DNA of 64,000 bases from Arachis hypogaea (Eukaryota > Streptophyta > Magnoliopsida > Fabales > Fabaceae): the NCBI RefSeq assembly GCF_003086295.3, contig NC_092055.1, positions 126,085,484 to 126,149,483 of the forward strand, in the 5' to 3' direction. Under the pieces are notes generated by a model that saw only the letters and a program-made list of their open reading frames with translations, was not told the origin of the DNA and did no database searches. Position 1 is the stretch's first letter; each line of letters begins with the position of its first letter. Below, in pieces: positions 45,379-58,158 of the stretch. The position numbers were made by a program, and so were the translations under genes.

Positions 45379-46184
45379 GATGGAGAAAAGGGAATTGATA
45401 TAAATTATATTTTTTTTTGTTTAAAAGTAACCGAAAATAATAAGTAGAATAAATGGAAAATAAAATAAAATTTCGAAAACAAAAATAAAATAAAATAAAA
45501 GCAAATTGAAAACTGAATTAATTAATTAATTAAAAAGATTTTAAAATGAGCAATTAAAAATATATGATTGAGAATTATTTTGAAAAAGATTTGAAAAGAT
45601 CAATTTTTGAAATTAGAATATTGACTTGACTAAAAAGAAAGATATGATTTTGAAAATCTTTGACTAAATTAATGCAAAATTTTGAAATTTATGAGTAAAA
45701 TAAGGAAGGGATATTTTTTTAATTTTTGAATTTTAATGCGGAAAGAGAAAAATAACAAAATGACACTAAACTTAGAAATTTTAGATCAAAACACAGAGAA
45801 CAAACAAGAAAACTTTGAATGTCAAGATGAACACCAAGAACACTTTGAAGATCAAGATGAACACCAAGAACAAATTTTTGAAAAATTTTTTAAGTAAATA
45901 AAAGCACAAAAATACCAAAATTAAAATTTCTAGAAAATCAAGCACAATATTTTCGAAAAATTAAAGGAAAAACAAAGAAGACACCAAACTTAGAATTTTT
46001 AAAGATCAAGAAAGAACTAGGAACATGCAAATTCGAAAAAAATTAAAAGAAAATAACAGCATGCAATTGACACCAAACTTAAAATATAAAACTAAACTCA
46101 AATAAAAGACTCTAAACCAACAAAAATAAAATATTCCTAATCTAAGCAACAAGATAAACCGTCAGTTGTCCAAACTCGAACAAT
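45379..46184 (-). other. E2 5' leader
   Basis: T-rich on the coding strand, with AAGTTTGGTGTC-type motifs near 46080, 45995 and 45760 (the last as TAAGTTTAGTGTC) and two copies of a GTGTTCATCTTGA-containing unit near 45820-45870. It lacks the tRNA-like fragment of E1. No gene. Confidence 0.75.
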
Positions 46185-46201
46185 CCCCGGCAACGGCGCC
46201 A
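46185..46201 (-). promoter_or_regulatory. E2 primer binding site, tRNA-Asp
   Basis: The + strand reads CCCCGGCAACGGCGCCA, the 3' end of plant tRNA-Asp including CCA, so the coding strand is fully complementary over 17 bases. It is six bases from LTR B. Confidence 0.93.
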
Positions 46202-46207
46202 AAAACT

Positions 46208-47731
46208 TGGTGCACAAAATTACAATCACACTTTTGCAACTCCGCACAACTAACCAGCAAATGCACTGGGTCGTCCAAGTAATACCTTACGTGAGTAAGG
46301 GTCGATCCCATGGAGATTGTCGGCTTGAAGCAAGCTATGGTTATCTTGTGACTCTTAGTCAGGATATCAATAATTCTCATATTTAATTGTAAAAAGTAAA
46401 AGAACATGAAATAAATACTTGTTATGCAGTAATGAAGAACGGGTTGAGGCTTTGGAGATGCTTTGTCTTCTGAATCTCTGCTTTCCTACTATCTTCTTCT
46501 TCATGCACGCAAGACTCCTTCCATGGCAAGCTTTATGTTGGGCATCACCGTTGTCAATGGCTACATCCCGTCCTCTCAGTGAAAATGTTCCAAATGCGCT
46601 GTCACCGCACAGCTAATCATCTGTCGGTTCTCGATCATGTCGGAATAGGATCCATTGATCCTTTTGCGTCTGTCACTACGCCCAACACTCGCGAGTTTGA
46701 AGCTTGTCACAGTCATCCCTTCCCAGATCCTACTCAGAATACCACAGACAAGGTTTAGACGTTCCGGATCTCAGGAATGACCGCCAATGGTTCTAGCTTA
46801 TACCACGATGACTCTGATTTGAATCATGAGGCTAAGAGATATGCATTCAATCTAAGGTAGAACGGAGGTGGTTGTCATGCACGCGTTCATAGGTGAGAAT
46901 GATGATGAGTGTCACGGATCATCACATTCATCAAGTTGAAGTGCGAATGAATATCTTAGAATGGAAGCAAGCGTAATAGAATGGAAAACAGTAGTAATTG
47001 CATTAATTCATGAAGAACAGCAGAGCTCCTCACCCCCAACAATGGGGTTTAGAGACTCATGCCGTAGAGAACACAACAAGAAACGTGTAAAGTGTTATGA
47101 GGTACAATATGAATCACTGAAAGTAGTATTTATAGTAAACTAGTGACCTAGGGTTATAGAAAATGAGTAAGCTATGGTGTTTATTGTAAAATTCCACTTC
47201 CGGGGCCCACTTGGTATGTGCTTGGACTGAACATTGAAGTTTTCATGTGTAGAGACATTTCTTGGAGTTAAATGGCAGCTTTTATGCCAGTTTGGGCGTT
47301 TAACTCCAGCTTTTGTGCCAGTTCTGGAGTTAAACGCCAGAATTCTTGAGCTGACTTGGAACGCCTGTTTGGGCCATCAAATCTCGGGCAAAATATGGAC
47401 TATTATATATTGATGGAAAGCCCAGGATGTCTACTTTCCAACGCAATTAAGAGCGCGCCAATTGGGCTTCTGTAGCTCCAAAAAATCCTCTTTGAGTGCA
47501 AGGATGTCAGAATCCAACAGCATCTACAGTCCTTTTTCAGCCTCTGAATCAGATTTTTGCTCAGGTCCCTCAATTTCAGCCAAAAAATACCTGAAATCAC
47601 AGAAAAATACACAAACTCATAGTAAAGCCCAGAAAAGTAATTTTTATTTAAAAACTAATAAAAACTAACTAAAATGTACTAAAAATATACTAAAAACAAT
47701 GCCAAAAAGCGTATAAATTATCCGCTCATCA
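46208..47731 (-). repeat. LTR B, shared between E2 and E3
   Basis: 1524 bp, directly followed on the left by the E2 primer site and on the right by the E3 polypurine region. It carries its own private substitutions spread along the whole length. The palindrome array is near 47260-47345. Confidence 0.93.
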
Positions 47732-49015
47732 CAACACCAAACTTAAATTGTTGCTTGTCCCCAAGCAACTAAAAATCAAATAGGATAAAAAGAAGAGAAT
47801 ATACAATGAATTCCAAAAACATCTATGAAGATCAATATTAATTAGATGAGCGGGGCTTTTAGCTTTTTGCCTCTGAACAGTTTTGGCATCTCACTTTATC
47901 CTTTGAAGTTCAGAATGATTGGCTTCTATAGGAACCCAGAATCCAGATTGTGTTATTGATTCTCCTAGTTAAGTATGTTGATTCTTGAACACAGCTACTT
48001 TATGAGTCTTGGCCGTGACCCTAAGCACTTTGTTTTCCAGTATTACCACCGGATACATAAATGCCACAGACACATAACTGGGTGAACCTTTTCAGATTGT
48101 GACTCAGCTTTGCTAGAGTCCCCAATTAGAGGTGTCCAGAGCTCTCAAGCACACTCTTTTTGCATTGGATCACGATTTTAACCGCTCAGTCTCAAGTTTT
48201 CACTTGACACCTTCACGCCACAAGCACATGGTTAGGGACAGCTTGGTTTAGCCTGCTTAGGCCAGGATTTTATTCCTGTGGGCCCTCCTATCCACTGATG
48301 CTCAAAGTCTTGGATCCTTTTTATCACCCTTGCCTTTTGGTAGGGGTATTGGCTTTTTCTGCTTGCTTTTCTCTTTCTCTTTTTTTTTTGCAAGCCATCT
48401 ATTCATTGCTTTTTCTTGCTTCAAGAATCAATTTTATGATTTTTCAGATTATCAAATAACATTTCTCCTTTTTCTTTCATTCTTTCAAGAGCCAACAATT
48501 TTAACATTCATAAACAATCAAATTAAAAAATATGCAATGTTTAAGCATTCATTCAGAAAAACAATAGTATTGCCACCACATCAAAATAATTAAACTATTT
48601 TAAAATTCAAAATTCATGTATTTCTTTTTCTTTTGAACATTTTCTTTTTAAGAAAGGTGATGGATTCATAGGACATTCATAGCTTTAAGACATAAACTTT
48701 AATTTTATTGATTATGGAATAAAAATAAGACTCAAAAATAAATATAAAGGCAGACCCATAATAATAGAAGACAGAAAATTAAAAGTAGAAAAATAAATGA
48801 CTCTTAAAATAGACTCTTAATAATAAAGGTTATCACAGAGTTAGGACTCAACAACCTTGATTTTGAGAAGTGGATGCTCCCTCTTTTTGTGGGGTGCTTG
48901 GTCCTTCAAGGGAAAGCTTCTGGCGCTTCAGCTCCTGTAGCTCACGCCCCTGCTTCTCCTATTCCTTCAGCAGCTTGCAAAGCATGCAGTTTTGATTCTG
49001 CTATTCTTCCTTAAG
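47732..49015 (-). other. E3 polypurine region and 3' noncoding region
   Basis: Same layout as 37221-38519. The source-like 57-bp region near 48312-48360 is several bases shorter here (TTTAAAGGGG reduced to TAGGGG), although the integrase insertion of E3 keeps the full length. Confidence 0.78.
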
Positions 49016-49978
49016 TTATTCCATAGCTTCCTGCAGCTTGGTAACAGATGCTTCTAAGCGGGTCCAGTAGTCAATTTCAAGAATTTCTGGGAGGAACTCC
49101 TGCGCCCTCTTTTTGATGGAGTTGTCTTGCACTTGTCCTTCCATTGACTTCTTGGTGATTGGATGTTCAATTGGGATGAATTCATCTACTCCCATCCTCA
49201 CCCCAGCATCTTTACATAGCAGAGAAATTAAGCTTGGGTAGGCCAGTTTGGCTTCAGTGGAGTTCTTGTTTGCAATTGTGTAAATCTCACAAGAAATCAG
49301 ATGATGAATCTCCACTTCTTTTCCAAGCATAATACAATGAATCATCACTGCTCTTTTGACAGTGACCTCAGAGCGGTTGCTAGTAGGCAATATAGAACGC
49401 CCAATGAAGTCCAGCCAGCCTCTTGCAACTGGTTTGAGATCTCCTCTCTTGAGTTGGTTTGGGACACCTTTGGAATTAGTTATCCACTTAGTTCCAGGGA
49501 GGCATATGTCCTCTAGAACTTGATCCAACCCCTTATCTACTCTCACCATTCTCCTATTAAAGGATTCAGGATCATCTTGTAGTTGAGGTAGTTTGAAGAC
49601 CTCTCTTATTTTGTCCAGATGGAAGTAAATAATTCTTCTTCTGACCATGGTTCTGTAGGTATGAAAGGCGGTTCCAGTCATTCTCTGCTTATCTGTCAGC
49701 CACAGATTTCAGTAGAATTCCTGAACCATATTTCTTCCAACCTTTGTCTCAGGATTGGCTAGAATTTCCCATCCTCTGTTTCGAATTTGCTCTTGGATCT
49801 CCGGATATTCATCTTCTTTCAGATTGAATTTAACTTCCGGGATCACTGACCTCAGACCCATTATTTTGTAGTAATGTTCTGCATGTTTCTTGGTTAGGAA
49901 CCTCTCTTGATTCCAAAGACTCTTTGGAGTATTCTCTTTCTTGCCTCTTGATTTGGTTTGTTTTCCCTTAGGTGCCAT
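49016..49978 (-). pseudogene. E3 envelope-like ORF, broken once
   Basis: Same protein as E2 from MAPKGKQTKSRGKKENTPKS at about 49978. A TGA near 49708 replaces the Ser codon after MVQEFY, separating the N-terminal third from the Transposase_32-like block (LKPVARGWLDFIGRSILPTS, VTVKRAVMIHCIMLGKEVEI). It has one extra residue in RVDKGLDQ relative to E2. It ends at the same TAA as E2 after LQEAME. Confidence 0.82.
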
Positions 49979-50389
49979 GATCTTGATGAGTCTTAGCTCA
50001 GTGATCACGGAAAAGCACACCAAACTTAGAGGTTTGCTTGCCCTCAAGCAAAAGAAAGGAAAGGGGAGAGAGAGGAGAAGAGGTAAATTCGAATGGTGTA
50101 GAGGAGGGGATGGCCGAAACTATTTTTATAGGAAGAGGGGATGGCTTTCGAAAAATTTGAGAGAGATATGAAAAGATATGGAAAGAATTTGAGAAGATAT
50201 TTGAGTTTTTGAAGAAGATTTGGAAAGGATTTGAAAGAAATTTGAAAAATAATTTAGAAAATTATTGAATGCTGAAAATTGAGGTTGAATGATGAAAGTT
50301 TGAAACATGTTTATGCAGAAAATTATGAGTCAAAACATGAAAATTTGAAAAAATTTGAAGTTGGAAACAAAATCTCCTCCTCCTGCCTT

Positions 50390-50570
50390 TCTAGCATTAA
50401 ACGCCCAGTTGTTGGCCATTATGAGCGTTTAACGCCCAGCCAGGTACCCTGGCTGGCGTTAAATGCCAGAAACTCCTTTATCACTGGGCGTTTTGCTGAA
50501 CGCCCAGGATACTGCAATTCTGGCGTTTAACGCCCAAAATGCCCCTTACTGGCGTTTTCTTGCCAGCAAG
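50390..50570 (-). repeat. E3 post-pol palindrome array
   Basis: Six or so GGCGTTTAACGCC-type units; lacks two to three units present in E2 (39885-40145). Confidence 0.88.
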
Positions 50571-51206
50571 CTCCTTTTCTTTGCTTTTTGTACTGAATCC
50601 TTCTGTAACTCTGTGAATTCCTTCATTTTTGGTGATTAACCTTTAATGAAAATGTATACCAAGCCTCTACAAGTATTAATTAAAAATAAATAACTTGCTA
50701 ATGGCTGGGTTGCCTCCCAGCAAGCGCTTCTTTATTGTCTTTAGCTGGACCTTTACTGAGCTTCATTCAAGCCTCAGTTTTGAGCATTCTTGCTCAAAAT
50801 TGTCTTCAAGATAATGTTTGATTCTCTGTCCATTGACAATGAATTTTTTGTCAGAATCAATATCTTGAAGCTCAACATATCCATATGGTGACACTCCTGT
50901 AATCACATATGGTCCTCTCAACCGGGATTTTAATTTCCCAGGGAATAATCTGAGCCTAGAGTTGAATAGTAGAACTTTTTATCTTGGCTCAAAGACTCTG
51001 GATGACAATTTCTTGTCATACCACTTTTTTGCTTTTTCCTTATAAATTTTTGCATTTTCAAAAGCATTGAGTCTGAACTCTTCCAGCTCATTTAGCTGGA
51101 GCAATCTTTTCTCACCAGCTAACTTAGCATCCATGTTTAGGAATCTGGTTGCCCAGTAGGCTTTATGTTCCAGTTCCACGGGCAGATGACAAGCTTTGCC
51201 ATACAC

Positions 51207-51263
51207 AAGCAGAAAAAGCCAATACCCCTTTAGACCAAAAGGCAAGGGTGATAAAAAGGATCC
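51207..51263 (-). repeat. 57-bp in-frame insertion in E3 integrase
   Basis: Same position and length as in E2 (40783-40839), encoding [19 protein letters not shown], so it predates the dimer. Confidence 0.92.
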
Positions 51264-54200
51264 AAGCTGGTATGGAGAGGTTCCTATAGGAGTCTTGAAT
51301 GCTGTTCTGTATGCCCACAGAGCATCATCCAAGCTCTTTGTCCAATCCTTTCTACGGACAATTACGTCCATTCCAGGATTCTCTTTAGTTCTCTATTAGA
51401 GACTTCAGCCTGCCCATTTGTTTGTGGATGATATGGAGTTGCTACTTTGTGGCTAATTCCATATCGCACCATAGCAGAGTAAAGCTGTTTATTGCAGAAA
51501 TGGGTTCCCCCATCACTGATTAGTACTCTGGGAACACCAAATCTGTTGAAAATATGTTTCTGGAGGAACTTCAGCACAGTCTTGGTATCATTAGTGGGTG
51601 TGGCAACTGCTTCCACCCATTTAGATACGTAGGCTACTGCCACCAGAATGTAAGTGTTTGAGTATGATGGTGGGAAAGGACCCATGAAGTCAATATCCCA
51701 TACATCAAACAACTCGATCTCTAGGATCCCTTGTTGAGGCATGGCATAACCATGAGGCAAGTTACCAGCTCTTTGGCAACTGTCACAATTACGCACAAAC
51801 TCTCGGGCATCTCTATAAAGAGTAGGCCAATAGAAGCCACATTGGAGGACTTTAGTGGCTGTTCGCTCACTTCCGAAATGTCCTCCATATTGTGATCCAT
51901 GGCAATGCCATAGGATCTTCTGTGCCTCATCTCTAGGGACGCATCTGCGGATCATTCCGTCAGCGCATCTCTTAAAGAGATATGGTTCATCCCATAAGTA
52001 GTACTTTGCATCAGAAATTAGTTTTTTCTTTTGCATCCTGCTGTACTCCTGGGGTATGAACCTCATAGTTTTATAATTTGCAATGTCTGCAAATCATGGT
52101 GCCTCCTGAATGGCAAAGAGTTTCTCATCCGAAAAGGTCTCAGAGATCTCAGTGGAAGGGAGGGACGCCCCAGCCACTGGTTCTAACCGGGACAGGTGAT
52201 CAGCTACCTGGTTCTCTGTCCCTTTTCTGTCTCTTATTTCTATATCAAACTCTTGCAAAAGCAACACCCATCTTATGAGCCTGGGTTTTGAGTCCTGCTT
52301 TGTGAGTAGATATTTAAGAGCAGCATGGTCAGTGTACACAATCACTTTTGATCCTACTAAATAGGATCTAAACTTGTCAATGGCATAAACGACTGCAAGC
52401 AGCTCTTTTTCTGTGGTTGTGTAATTCTTCTGTGCGTCATTTAGAACACGACTGGCATAGTAAATGACGTGCAGAAGCTTGTTATGCCTTTGTCCCAACA
52501 CTACACTAATGGCATGGTCTCTGTCATCACACATTAATTCGAATAGTAATGTCCAGTCAGGTGCAGAGATGACTGGTGCTGTGACCAGCTTGGCTTTCAG
52601 GGTTTCAAACGCCTGCAAACACTCTGTGTCAAACACAAATGGCGTGTCAGCAACTAGCAGGTTGCTTAGAGGTTTTGCAATTTTTGAAAAATCCTTTATG
52701 AACCTCCTATAGAATCATGCATGCCCCAGAAAGCTTCTGATTGCCTTAACATTGGCAGGTGGTGGTAATTTCTCAATTACCTCTACCTTGGCTTGATCCA
52801 CCTTTATTCCCTTGCTTGAAATTTTGTGCCCAAGGACAATTCCTTCAGTCACCATAAAGTGACATTTTTCCCAATTTAAGACCAGGTTAGTCTCTTGGCA
52901 CCTTTTTAAGACAAGTGCTAGATGATCAAGACAGGAGCTGCATGAGTCTCTAAATACTGAGAATCCATGAAGACTTCTAGGAACTTCTCCACCATATCAG
53001 AGAAGATAGAGAGCATGCACCTCTGAAAGGTTGCAGGTGCATTGCACAGACCAAAATGCATTCTTCTGTAAGCAAATACTCCAGATGGACATGTGAATGC
53101 TATTTTCTCTTGGTCTTGAGGATCCACTGCAATTTGGTTGTAGCCTGAATAGCCATCCAAAAAGCAGTAATATTCATGGCCTGCTAGTCTCTCTAGCATC
53201 TGGTCTATGAATGGTAAAGGAAAATGATCCTTTCTGGTGGCTGTATTGAGCCTTCTGTAGTCAATACACATACGCCACCCTGTAACTATTATTGTGGGAA
53301 CCAGTTCATTCTTTTCATTATGAACCACTGTTATGCCTCCCTTCTTGGGGACAACTTGGACAGGGCTCACCCAGGGGCTATCAGAAATAGGATAAATAAT
53401 CCCAGCCTCTAGTAACTTAGTGACCTCTTTCTGCACCACTTCCTTCATGGCTGGATTTAGCCGCCTCTGTGGTTGAACCACTGGCTTAGCATCATCCTCC
53501 AATAGGATCTTGTGCATACATCTTGCTGGGCTAATGCCCTTAAGATCACTTATGGACTACCCAAGAGCTGTCTTGTGTGTCTTTAGCACTTGAATTAGTG
53601 CTTTCTCTTCCTGTGGATTTAAAGCAGAGCTTATGATCACTGAAAAAGTGTCACCCTCTCCCAGAAATGCATATTTCAGGGATGGTGGTAGTGGTTTGAG
53701 CTCGGGTTTAGGAGGTTTCTCCTCTTCCTGAGGGATCTTCAGAGGTTCTTTTATTTCCTCTGATTCCTCCAGATCAGGCTGAACATCTTTAAAGATGTCC
53801 TCTAGCTCTGATTCAAGACTTTAAGTCATATTGATCTCTTCCACCAAAGAGTCAATAATATCAGTGCTCATGCAGTCATTTGCTGTGTCTGGATGCTGCA
53901 TAGCTTTGACAGCATTTAACTTGAACTCATCCTCATTGACTCTCAGGGTCACTTCCCCTTTTTGTACATCAATAAGAGTTCATTCAGTTGCTAGGAAAGG
54001 TCTTCCTAGAATGAGAGTTGCACTCTTGTGCTCCTCCATTTCCAGCATTACAAAGTCAGTGGGAAAGGCAAATGGCCCAACCTTGACAATCATGTCCTCA
54101 ATGATGCCTGATGGGTATTTAATGGAGCCATCATCAAGTTGAAGACATATTCGGGTTGGTTTGACTTCTTCAGTCAAGCCAAGCTTTCTAAAAGTAGATG

Positions 54201-54649
54201 CATGTATTAGGTTAATACTTGCTCCAAGGTCACATAGGGCTGTCTTGGTACAAGCACCCTCTAATGTGCATGGTATCATAAAGCTTCCTGGATCTTGAAG
54301 TTTCTCTGGTAAGCTTTTCAGAATGACTGCACTGCATTCTTCAGTGAGAAACACTTTTTCAATTTCTCTCCAATCCTTCTTATGACTTAAGATCTCTTTC
54401 ATGAACTTAGCATAAGAGGGTATTTGCTCAAGTGCCTCTGCAAACGGAATCTTTATTTCAAGAGTCCTGAGATAGTCTGCAAAGCGGGCAAATTGTTTAT
54501 CCTGTTCTGCTTGGCGGAGCTTCTGAGGATAAGGCATCTTGGCTTTATATTCTTCAACCTTAGTTACTGCAGGTTTATTCCCTATAGAAGTGGTTGGAGA
54601 AGCCTTCTTAGAGGGGTTACTATCAGCACTTGCAGGTGTCTGATCCCTC

Positions 54650-54805
54650 ATTAGCGTTTGAACGCCAGGAGGGGGCTGAATGGGCATTTAACGCCAGGTT
54701 CCCACCCTTTTCTGGCGTTTGAACGCCAGATTTGGGCATCCATTGGGCGTTTAACGCCAGTTTTTCCCCCCCTTTCTGGCATTTGAACGCCAGAGTTGTT
54801 CCTCT
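54650..54805 (-). repeat. E3 palindrome array in the gag-pol coding region
   Basis: About six GGCGTTTGAACGCC-type units matching 44228-44380. The peptide repeat VQTPE/LALNA is visible but frame-shifted in places. Confidence 0.88.
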
Positions 54806-55798
54806 CTGGGCTCTTAATGTCCTCAGAGGGATTTTGGGTAGTGGTTTGGTCATCCTCTATCATTTGTTCCTTTCTTGACTTTTTGCTACTTTGAGCTGAG
54901 TTATTCAATGTCTTCCGCTCCTTAGTTGGACAGCTTGGCATTCTTCTGTTATCTGTTTAGATAGCTGCTGTCTTGTCTGATTCAATTGTGCTTCTATATT
55001 CTTGTTAGCATTTTTAGTGTCTTGGAGCATCTCTTTGAATTCTGCTAATTATTTTGTCATAATAGGTAATTGCTGATTAAGTTCAACAATCTGTTTTTGA
55101 GGATTAGGATCAGTAGTTACTATCATAGCCTTTTCTTTTATGGAGGACTCACTGTTTGAGTACAGATGTTGATTTCTAGCAACTATATCTATGAGCTCTT
55201 GAGCTTCTTCAATTATTTTTCTCATGTGTATAGATCCACCAGCTGAGTGGTCTAGGGACATCTGAGCTTTTTCTGTAAGCCCATAGTAGAAGATGTCTAA
55301 CTGTACCCACTCTGAAAATATTTCAGAAAGGCATTTTCTCAGCATCCCTCTGTACCTCTCCCAGGCATTATAAAGGGATTCATGATCCTCTTGTTTAAAG
55401 CCTTGGATGTCCATCCTTAGCTGTGTCATCCTTCTTGGAGGGTAAAATTGATTCAGGAATTTGTCTGTTAATTGTCTCCATGTTTTTATGCTTGATGTGG
55501 GTTAGTTATTTAACCACCTCTTAGCTTGATCTTTTACAGCAAATAGAAATAATAATAATCTGTAGACATCCTGATCCACTTTTTTTATCTCGTACTGTGC
55601 CAGAAACTCAGTAGATTCTTCCTGTGGAAGACCAGAATACTAGCAATTTTGCTGCACCATGATAATGAGTTGAGGATTTAGCTCAAAGCTGCTTGCTTTG
55701 ATGGGAGGTATACAGATGCTACTCCCATATGCAGTTGTAATGGGGTTAGCATATGACCCCAGAGTCCTTCTGGACTGTTCACTTCCACTTATGTCCAT

Positions 55799-56606
55799 GA
55801 TGGAGAAAAGGGAATTGATATGAATTATATTTTTTTTTTGTTTAAAAGTAACCGAAAATAATAAGTAGAATAAATGGAAAATAAAATAAAATTTCGAAAA
55901 CAAAAATAAAATAAAATAAAAGCAAATTGAAAACTGAATTAATTAATTAATTAAAAAGATTTTGAAATGAGCAATTAAAAATATATGATTGAGAATTATT
56001 TTGAAAAAGATTTGAAAAGATCAATTTTTGAAATTAGAATATTGACTTGACTAAAAAGAAAGATATGATTTTGAAAATCTTTGACTAAATTAATGCAAAA
56101 TTTTGAAATTTATGAGTAAAATAAGGAAGGGATATTTTTTTAATTTTTGAATTTTAATGCGGAAAGAGAAAAACAACAAAATTACACTAAACTTAGAAAT
56201 TTTAGATCAAAACACAGAGAACAAACAAAAAAACTTTGAATGTCAAGATGAACACCAAGAACACTTTGAAGATCAAGATGAACACCAAGAACAAATTTTT
56301 GAAAAAATTTTTAAGTAAATAAAAGAACAAAAACACCAAAATTAAAATTTTTAGAAAATCAAGCACAATATTTTCGAAAAATTAAAGAAAAAACAAAGAA
56401 GACACCAAACTTAGAATTTTTAAAGATCAAGAAAGAACTAGGAACATGCAAATTCGAAAAAAAATTAAAAGAAAATAACAGCATGCAATTGACACCAAAC
56501 TTAAAATATAAAACTAAACTCAAATAAAAGACTCTAAACCAACAAAAATAAAATATTCCTAATCTAAGCAACAAGATAAACCGTCAATTGTCCAAACTCG
56601 AATAAT
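55799..56606 (-). other. E3 5' leader
   Basis: Nearly identical to 45379-46184, with the same AAGTTTGGTGTC motifs. No gene. Confidence 0.75.
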
Positions 56607-56623
56607 CCCCGGCAACGGCGCCA
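56607..56623 (-). promoter_or_regulatory. E3 primer binding site, tRNA-Asp
   Basis: CCCCGGCAACGGCGCCA on the + strand, perfect match to the tRNA-Asp 3' end; six bases from LTR C. Confidence 0.93.
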
Positions 56624-56629
56624 AAAACT

Positions 56630-58153
56630 TGGTGCACGAAATTACAATCACACTTTTGCAACTCCGCACAACTAACCAGCAAGTGCACTGGGTCGTCCAA
56701 GTAATACCTTACGTGAGTAAGGGTCGATCCCACAGAGATTGTCGGCTTGAAGCAAGCTATGGTTATCTTGTGACTCTTAGTCAGGATATCAATAATTCTC
56801 ATATTTAATTGTAAAAAGTAAAAGAACATGAAATAAATACTTGTTATGCAGTAATGAAGAACGGGTTGAGGCTTTGGAGATGCTTTGTCTTCTGAATCTC
56901 TGCTTTCCTACTATCTTCTTCTTCATGCACGCAAGACTCCTTCCATGGCAAGATTTATGTTGGGCATCACCGTTGTCAATGGCTACATCCCGTCCTCTCA
57001 GTGAAAATGTTCCAAATGCGCTGTCACCGCACAGCTAATCATCTGTCGGTTCTCGATCATATCGGAATAGGATCCATTGATCCTTTTGCGTCTGTCACTA
57101 CACCCAACACTCGCGAGTTTGAAGCTTGTCACAGTCATCCCTTCCCAGATCCTACTCAAAATACCACAGACAAGGTTTAGACGTTCCGAATCTCAAGAAT
57201 GACCGCCAATGATTCTAGCTTATATCACGAAGACTCTGATTTGAATCATGAGGCTAAGAGATATGCATTCAATCTAAGGTAGAACGGAGGTGGTTGTCAG
57301 GCACGCGTTCATAGGTGAGAATGATGATGAGTGTCACGGATCATCACATTCATCAAGTTGAAGTGCGAATGAATATCTTAGAATAGAAGCAAGCGTAATA
57401 GAATGGAAAACAGTAGTAATTGCATTAATTCATGAAGAACAGCAGAGCTCCTCACCTCCAACAATGGGGTTTAGAAACTCATGCCGTAGAGAACACAACA
57501 AAAAACGTGTAAAGTGTCATGAGGTACAATATAAATCACTGAAAGTAGTATTTATAGTAAACTAGTGACCTAGGGTTACAGAAAATGAGCAAGCTAGGGT
57601 GTTTATTGTAAAATTCCACTTCCGGGGCCCACTTGGTATGTGCTTGGGCTGAGCATTGAAGTTTTCATGTGTAGAGACATTTCTTGGAGTTAAACACTAG
57701 CTTTTATGCCAGTTTGGGCGTTTAACTCCAGCTTTTGTGCCAGTTCTGGAGTTAAACGCCAGAATTCTTGAGCTGACTTGGAATGCCTGTTTGGGCCATC
57801 AAATCTCAGGCAAAGTATGGACTATTATATATTGCTGGAAAGCCCAGAATGTCTACTTTCCAACGCAATTGAGAGCGCACCAATTGAGCTTCTGTAGCTC
57901 CAGAAAATCCTCTTTGAGTGCAGGGATGTCAGAATCCAACAGCATCTGCAGTCCTTTTTCAGCCTCTGAATCAGATTTTTGCTCAGGTCCCTCAATTTCA
58001 GCCAGAAAATACCTGAAATCACAGAAAAATACACAAACTCATAGTAAAGCCCAGAAAAGTGATTTTTATTTAAAAACTAATAAAAACTAACTAAAATATA
58101 CTAAAAATATACTAAAAACAATGCCAAAAAGCGTATAAATTATCCGCTCATCA
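56630..58153 (-). repeat. LTR C (5' LTR of E3)
   Basis: 1524 bp. Its right end, CCGCTCATCA, is followed directly by the target duplication ATATC. This fixes the family's LTR start as TGATGAGCGG. Palindrome array near 57685-57770. Confidence 0.93.
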
Positions 58154-58158
58154 ATATC

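Larger units (their letters stand above)
50763..55798 (-). pseudogene. gag-pol: E3 gag-pol
   Basis: Same plan as E2: MDISGSEQSRRTLGSYANP at 55798, end at 50763. Protease CDLGASINLIHAS is near 54215. Reverse transcriptase is at 52950-53550, RNase H at 52170-52640, and integrase at 50979-52066. Breaks: TAG 55640-55642 (CAG in E2), a one-base insertion near 55585, TAA near 55505 (CAA in E2), TAA after MTK at 55049, a frameshift near 54935, the shared TAA near 53822 and TGA near 53980, a Trp-to-stop near 53558, a 4-bp deletion near 52962 that removes the second Asp of the FMDD catalytic motif, a Trp-to-stop near 52094, and a one-base deletion near 51365. The 57-bp integrase insertion is present. 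More decayed than E2. Confidence 0.92.
35686..58153 (-). mobile_element. Tandem dimer of Athila-like elements (E2 and E3) sharing a middle LTR
   Basis: Structure LTR A (35686-37220), internal E2 (37221-46207), LTR B (46208-47731), internal E3 (47732-56629), LTR C (56630-58153), all on the - strand. The outer flanks are ATATC at 35681-35685 and 58154-58158. No target duplication separates the two units: LTR B serves as 5' LTR of E2 and 3' LTR of E3. The two internal regions are nearly identical and share derived features absent from E1, notably the 57-bp insertion in integrase. This is one insertion event in dimeric form. Confidence 0.93.
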
